In this document: positions 59,721 through 64,000 of the stretch, in pieces
How the letters are laid out: the number at the start of each line of letters is the position of its first letter
How positions within the stretch are numbered: the stretch's first letter is position 1
Assembly (NCBI RefSeq): GCF_000835495.1
Contig: NW_015622545.1
Coordinates: forward strand, 186,001-250,000
Origin: Cladophialophora immunda
Taxonomy: Eukaryota; Ascomycota; Eurotiomycetes; Chaetothyriales; Herpotrichiellaceae
Direction: 5' to 3'
Length of the DNA stretch: 64,000 nt
Translations under genes and position numbers: made by a program
The notes under the pieces: model-generated
Told to the model about the DNA's origin: nothing
What the model saw: the letters and a program-made list of their open reading frames with translations, nothing else
The model's database searches: none

Positions 59721-61798
59721 TCACGCTTTTGAGACCGATTCGAGGTGTCGTTCCGAACCTTTGCTGTGCGTAACTTGGCCGGGCTTGTCCGCAAACTTGT
59801 CCTGCGTCGTCGTGGTCGAGACGATAGCGACATCTCCACGATCGTGCAGCGTGAAGTCGACCACGGCCGAGTCTCCAAAGATCCGGTCCAGCTCCTCGAG
59901 GGCCACGCCAGAGGTCTAGCTCCACATTTCAGCCATGGGCACCTTGCGTTCGAGCCATTGGCGACGGAAAAGAGTGAGGCAGTGGGGATGTCGTCGGGAA
60001 AAAGGAAGTCGGTAACGTACCTCTGGCAAAAAGAAATAAAGATACACAGTGTGGGCGATGCCCATGGCGGCGAAGACCAGATAGTACTTCCAGCCGATGG
60101 TTCGTGAGGCCACCGGCTGTAACTCGAGCCAGAGCACGTCCACCAGTAACAGCGAGCCGATGCTGATAGACGCCGCTTCTCCACGAAGGTGCGAAGGGAA
60201 GATTTCCGAAATGACGGTGAATTGATTCACGTCGATCATGGAGCCGTACCTGGTCGAGGAGAGTTAGTCCGTAGCGGAAAGGGCATCCCTCTGGGGACGG
60301 GGCTGTCAACTCACCCAGCAACATAGAGAAATAAGAAGAAGACTGATGCCGTCGCATATCCCTTCGTAGGAGTGCTGCTGTATTTGCCGATAAGTCCCGT
60401 AGCCACGATGAAGCAGCCCACGGTGAACGTGAAGCCCCAGACTGTCCGCTGGTCAGAGACGGGCTTCCGAGACACGACGACTTTGCTCTTCGCACGGGGT
60501 TGCAGAACTCCACGACTTACCCAACGCAGGACGCCTTCCGGTGCGATCAGACGTCCAGGCACCCACCGCGTTCGCGATCAGGGCGACAGTACTCCACACC
60601 GCAGCGATCATGAGCGACATCGAACCCGTCAGGCCGAGCGACTGATAGAGCAGGACGTTGTAGTTGTTGATGACCAGGATGCCGCAATTCTGGCCGCCCG
60701 TGGCCAGGATCAGGGCCAGGATGAATCTCGTGCGGTATGTCTTCTTGGTGAGAAGCTGCCAGCGACCCCCCGAGGCTTTGGCAGCGCGGTCAGATTCGGT
60801 CTTTTGCACGACGAGCTCGAGTTCGCGGTGGGCAAAGGTGTCTTCGGCGTCGTTTGGATCATGGTGCAGACGACAGAGGATCTTCAGTGCTTGGTCATTG
60901 CGGCCCATCTGCACCAGCCAGCGAGGACTTTCGGGAACTGTGGGGAGAGGTTAGTGCAATCGTTCGTTGAAGCGGTCAGAGGAGCCCTTCGACAATCCAC
61001 GTACTTTGCAGGGTGCCAATAAGCAGGAGTAAAGCCCATAAGGCGAACACTGCGTTGGGGAACCGCCAGCCAAAGGTCGAAGCTGCAGAGTAAAAGCAGC
61101 CGAAGCTACACACATCTTTTCGTGAGCTAGGAAGCCTTTTGAGACGAATACCTTGGAGCCGACTGACCCAATCCAAGCTGCGAGAGCGTAGCCCAAGTTG
61201 ATGAATGTCCCATGAGCACCAGCCATGAGTCCGCGCGAGTGAGGCGGAGCCACCTCTGAAAAGTAGATTGGCATCCCTGCAAGAAGCATTCCAACTGGAA
61301 TCCCTGTCAGAACTCGGCCAGCCAGGTACTGTCGAGATTCTTTTCAGTACAGAGTGCTTTCAAGTATAGCGAGCATCAAGCATCTCAACTGACCATGCCA
61401 GGATTGACCGCGCCGCCCTGAACGGCACCACCGATGATTCCAATGAGGGCAGAAGTGCGGAAAGTGCCAACACGGCCCCAGTAGTCCACCATCCAAGCCG
61501 ACAAGAGACATCCGATGAACCCTGCGCCGAAGAAGGTTCCGTTTGCGGCACCAATGATGGTCCCGGTGTAGTCATAGCCTGGCGCGGTGGGATCCTGGAC
61601 CAGATTCATGGCGGAATAGAAGGTAGGTTGACCCAGGGTGTTGCCGATGACAGCCATGCCATAGCCCGTTACCAACGAGCCGACGGCGGCAAAGAGAACG
61701 ACCTGTGTTTCCAGTTGTTAGCCTGGCACAACAAATCCCTACACCCTCTGAGAAAAGCAATTCCTTACAAAAGTGTTGTAGTTTGAGTATGTCTCCAT
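59721..61798 (-). CDS. MFS sugar transporter
   Basis: A plasma-membrane permease of the sugar porter family (hexose/lactose-type, proton symport). Eight exons: 61798-61769, 61702-61394, 61328-61168, 61105-61005, 60937-60521, 60441-60315, 60249-60021 and 59915-59721, giving 522 aa with about 12 membrane helices. Every splice keeps the frame and restores family text, for example AAWIGFGCFYSAAS, IPESPRWL and GRRPALVWGFTF. Signatures are MVDYWGRVGT in the first half, PESPRW after helix 6, SDRTGRR between helices 8 and 9, and GGQNCGILVINNYN in helix 7. The sugar cannot be told. Divergent from an SDR 694 bp away, so uptake and oxidation of one substrate may be coupled. Confidence 0.9.
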
Positions 61799-62492
61799 GA
61801 TGTACGACAATCTCGCAAGATGCAAGGAGGGTTTGCGACTCGAACGTTGGGAGAAGCAGTGGAAGGGGTGAATGGAGGATAGGATGAGGCGACTGGCTCG
61901 TTTATCAAGTCAACAGCAACGGTCTAGATTCCACCACCATCCATACCCTTACTTCAGTTCAATCTTAGCCACGCGGGAGTCTCAGGCTGATGAGCCGAGT
62001 AGGGGACATGATAGAAAGCCTCGGAGCCCATCTTCTCCTCGGGCTCGTTGGGAAACAAGATCCGGACTTCTGGGGTAGATGTCACCCAATAGAAGAAAGC
62101 TGCTTGATTCAGCTAACAAGAGACCATCCTCGTTCATGGCGTTGACCGTGAAACTTAGAGCATGGACGTTCCGAGGTGATGTCCACTTTGGGTAAGTGAA
62201 GAAGGGCATTGTCCTTTGTTAGTTGTAAGCGAGACGACGGTACGATCAGTGAATCTCCATGGGGTAAGAACGTACAAAAAGAGGAGGCTGTGGGGATCTG
62301 GGGTCACGAATAGTCGCTTTCGAAAAGACGCTGTGGGGGTTAGAACTATGAGCACCTCGGAGATGCCACTCACCTGAGACAGGATGAAGCCGAGGAGGAG
62401 ATGATGGGGGGGGAAGGACAAAGACTGACTCAAAAAAGCGTGCCTGCACTTCCAACCACGATAGTTCAACTGATAAGGACTTTTTCTTGAAC
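61799..62492. other. divergent promoter of transporter and SDR
   Basis: 694 bp between the transporter and SDR start codons, reading outward. No gene is seen. Confidence 0.5.
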
Positions 62493-63675
62493 ATGACAGA
62501 GGTCGTCGTCGATGAAGCCGGCATCAAGGATGTCAAGGGCAAAGTGGGAATTGTCACCGGTAATTCATTGTCCCTGAACTGTGATGCCAGAGCGACGACA
62601 CTCACCGACCAGCAGGAGGTGCCAGTGGCATTGGAAAAGCCCTGGTGGAATTGCTCCATCGGAAAGGAGCGTCGGTCGTATTTGGCGATGTCAACACGTC
62701 TGCTGGCGAAAAACTGGCCGCCGAATTGGGCTCGTAAGATAGCACACCCCTACCTTGTCGGCGAGGCCACCGATTCAAGGCGCGGGAAGACTGACAGTTC
62801 CGGCATCATCCAGAAATGTCGACTTTGTGAAGACCGACGTCTTGGTTTGGACAGAACTACTGGGCTTGTTCAAATTCGCCCATTCAAAGTACGGTCATGT
62901 GGACTTGGTGTTCGCCAACGCGGGGATCCCCGAGACCAAGAACGCGTTTGAGCACGTCTATGATGAAAACGGCGAGCTCGCGGAACCGTCGATGGTGGTG
63001 ATCGATGTCAACCTCAAGTCTGTGGCCTTGAGTGAGTCTGGCCTCCCACTCTTCACGCCGGGAGTGTCTGGTTAATGGGTGTCTACAGCGACAAAGTGCG
63101 CCTTGTTCTGGTTTCAGAAGAACTCACCGCCTGGAGGCAGCCTGGTCATGACGTGCTCAACGTCGGGGTATAACGAGAGACCGAATCTGCCCTTGTATTC
63201 AGCAGCAAAACATGGGGTAAGCGAGCAGGTCGTTCTCAATTGGCTGAGAAAATGGCTAATCCCTACCGTCCACCCTCACAGGTGGCTGGACTGATGAGAG
63301 CTCTCCGACACGAGGCGCCCAAGCAAGGAGTCAGCGTGGCCTTGATCGCTCCCGGCGGAACAGGTAAACCAAACACGGTCCCCTACCAGCGGACTCTTGC
63401 TTACTCGGGCGCTCACAGAGACTGGCATGCTGGACGAAAGTGCCCGCAACTCTTTCAGGTCCCTGGGCATACCTTTGCAGAGCCCCGAGTACGTGGCCAG
63501 GGCAGCACTGTGGCTGGCCAGCGACCCTGCACACAACGGCAAAGGCCTCACGCTCATCGGCTCGGTAGCCACTGAGGTGGAAGGCCCATTGACGGAAACC
63601 CAGCCGACCTGGTACGGACAGTACAACCTGGACGCGGCGGCCAAGGCGGCCAATGTCAGCTATGTTCGCAAATAG
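62493..63675 (+). CDS. short-chain dehydrogenase, six exons
   Basis: A classical SDR similar to fungal 15-hydroxyprostaglandin dehydrogenase-like enzymes; likely NAD-linked alcohol oxidation. Exons 62493-62559, 62616-62733, 62814-63031, 63089-63216, 63282-63363 and 63419-63675 give 289 aa. The first splice lies inside the cofactor loop and restores TGGASGIG (22-29); others restore LGSNVDFVKTD and VALTTKCAL. The motif NAG follows DLVFANAG, and the catalytic pair is Tyr171 and Lys175 (YSAAK). Five introns in 870 coding bases contrasts with the intronless SDR at 12.7 kb, so the SDRs here are not recent local copies. The C-terminus (TWYGQYNLDAAAKA) is family-like. Confidence 0.88.
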
Positions 63676-63751
63676 AGAGCGGATGTGATGGAGCCAGTGA
63701 GAAGGCTCTATAAGCGTGAGGGGGTTGGAGGAATAAAGCCGAGGAAATTAC

Positions 63752-64000
63752 CTAATGTAGTTTAGCCGAGACCATAGCCGGTAGCCGAGCCCCAAGATTC
63801 CCCACAATATCCCAGGGTCCCCCCACGCTCCCCCTTGACCACGCCTGAGCCGTCCACCGTCCCAGCATGCGCTGTGACACTGCCAGGGTCACCCGAGACG
63901 CCATGTCAGGCATTATATCCTTCAGTTCCCAGGGAAGATCTGTCACGCCTCTACGGAAGAGGGCGCCTGCTGCTTGCAGTGCCTGCCACGCCCGAAAGGT
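63752..64000 (-). CDS. C-terminal part of an unidentified gene, cut by window edge
   Basis: A frame open to the right edge ends at a stop at 63752-63754; 82 residues are visible. The text is moderately hydrophobic, with TFRAWQALQAAGALFRRG, LPWELKDIMPDMASRV and a C-terminal LGARLPAMVSAKL. I cannot assign a family. It converges on the SDR. Confidence 0.4.
   Translation of the reverse strand, partial: TFRAWQALQAAGALFRRGVTDLPWELKDIMPDMASRVTLAVSQRMLGRWTAQAWSRGSVGGPWDIVGNLGARLPAMVSAKLH

Overview
The window reads as nuclear DNA of a filamentous ascomycete (Pezizomycotina). The evidence is split eukaryotic genes with 50-160 bp GT-AG introns and CTAAC-like branch sites, together with fungal proteins such as Smc3, Mcm4, Rio1, Atg17, a SconB/Met30 F-box WD40 protein, Ipk1, a Gac1-type PP1 subunit and Trs20. 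The gene families and moderate GC content fit Eurotiomycetes, perhaps Chaetothyriales, but that placement is inference. I recognised no tRNA, rRNA, CRISPR or intact transposon.

Layout. 0.3-6.5 kb: CTP synthase and cohesin SMC3, both on the minus strand. 7.3-13.8 kb: an accessory block with a capsular-polysaccharide-type glycosyltransferase, an FSP1/AIF2-like flavoprotein, and a divergent pair of FAD monooxygenase and short-chain dehydrogenase (SDR). 14.1-26.8 kb: conserved core genes, namely RIO1, a 62-aa membrane protein in two exons, ATG17, sconB/MET30 and MCM4. 26.8-33.3 kb: no recognisable gene. 33.3-35.7 kb: a glycogen-targeting PP1 subunit with an 18-nt microexon. 35.7-47.2 kb: an 11.4-kb stretch without a recognisable gene, rich in simple repeats and G/C runs. 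47.2-52.1 kb: rapidly evolving genes, comprising a membrane protein with Cys/His motifs, a possible PD-(D/E)XK-like protein and a 5'-truncated alpha/beta-hydrolase relic. 52.5-59.1 kb: a compact block with a lipocalin-like protein, IPK1, a FabG-type SDR, an NSRP1 homologue, TRAPP subunit Trs20 and a small membrane protein. 59.7-64 kb: an eight-exon sugar transporter divergent from a six-exon SDR, and a partial gene at the right edge.

How the genes relate. SMC3 and MCM4 act in S phase, and both have MBF/SBF-like motifs (ACGCGT, ACGCGA, CGCGAAA) just upstream. ATG17 and sconB share a 1.1-kb divergent promoter and both concern nutrient response. The monooxygenase/SDR pair and the transporter/SDR pair look like small catabolic modules set among housekeeping genes. 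I found no clearly new multi-gene system. The items most worth a second look are the replication/cohesion promoter motifs, the microexon and in-frame introns, the motif changes in the Cys/His membrane protein, the hydrolase relic with local duplications, and the two long gene-free stretches.
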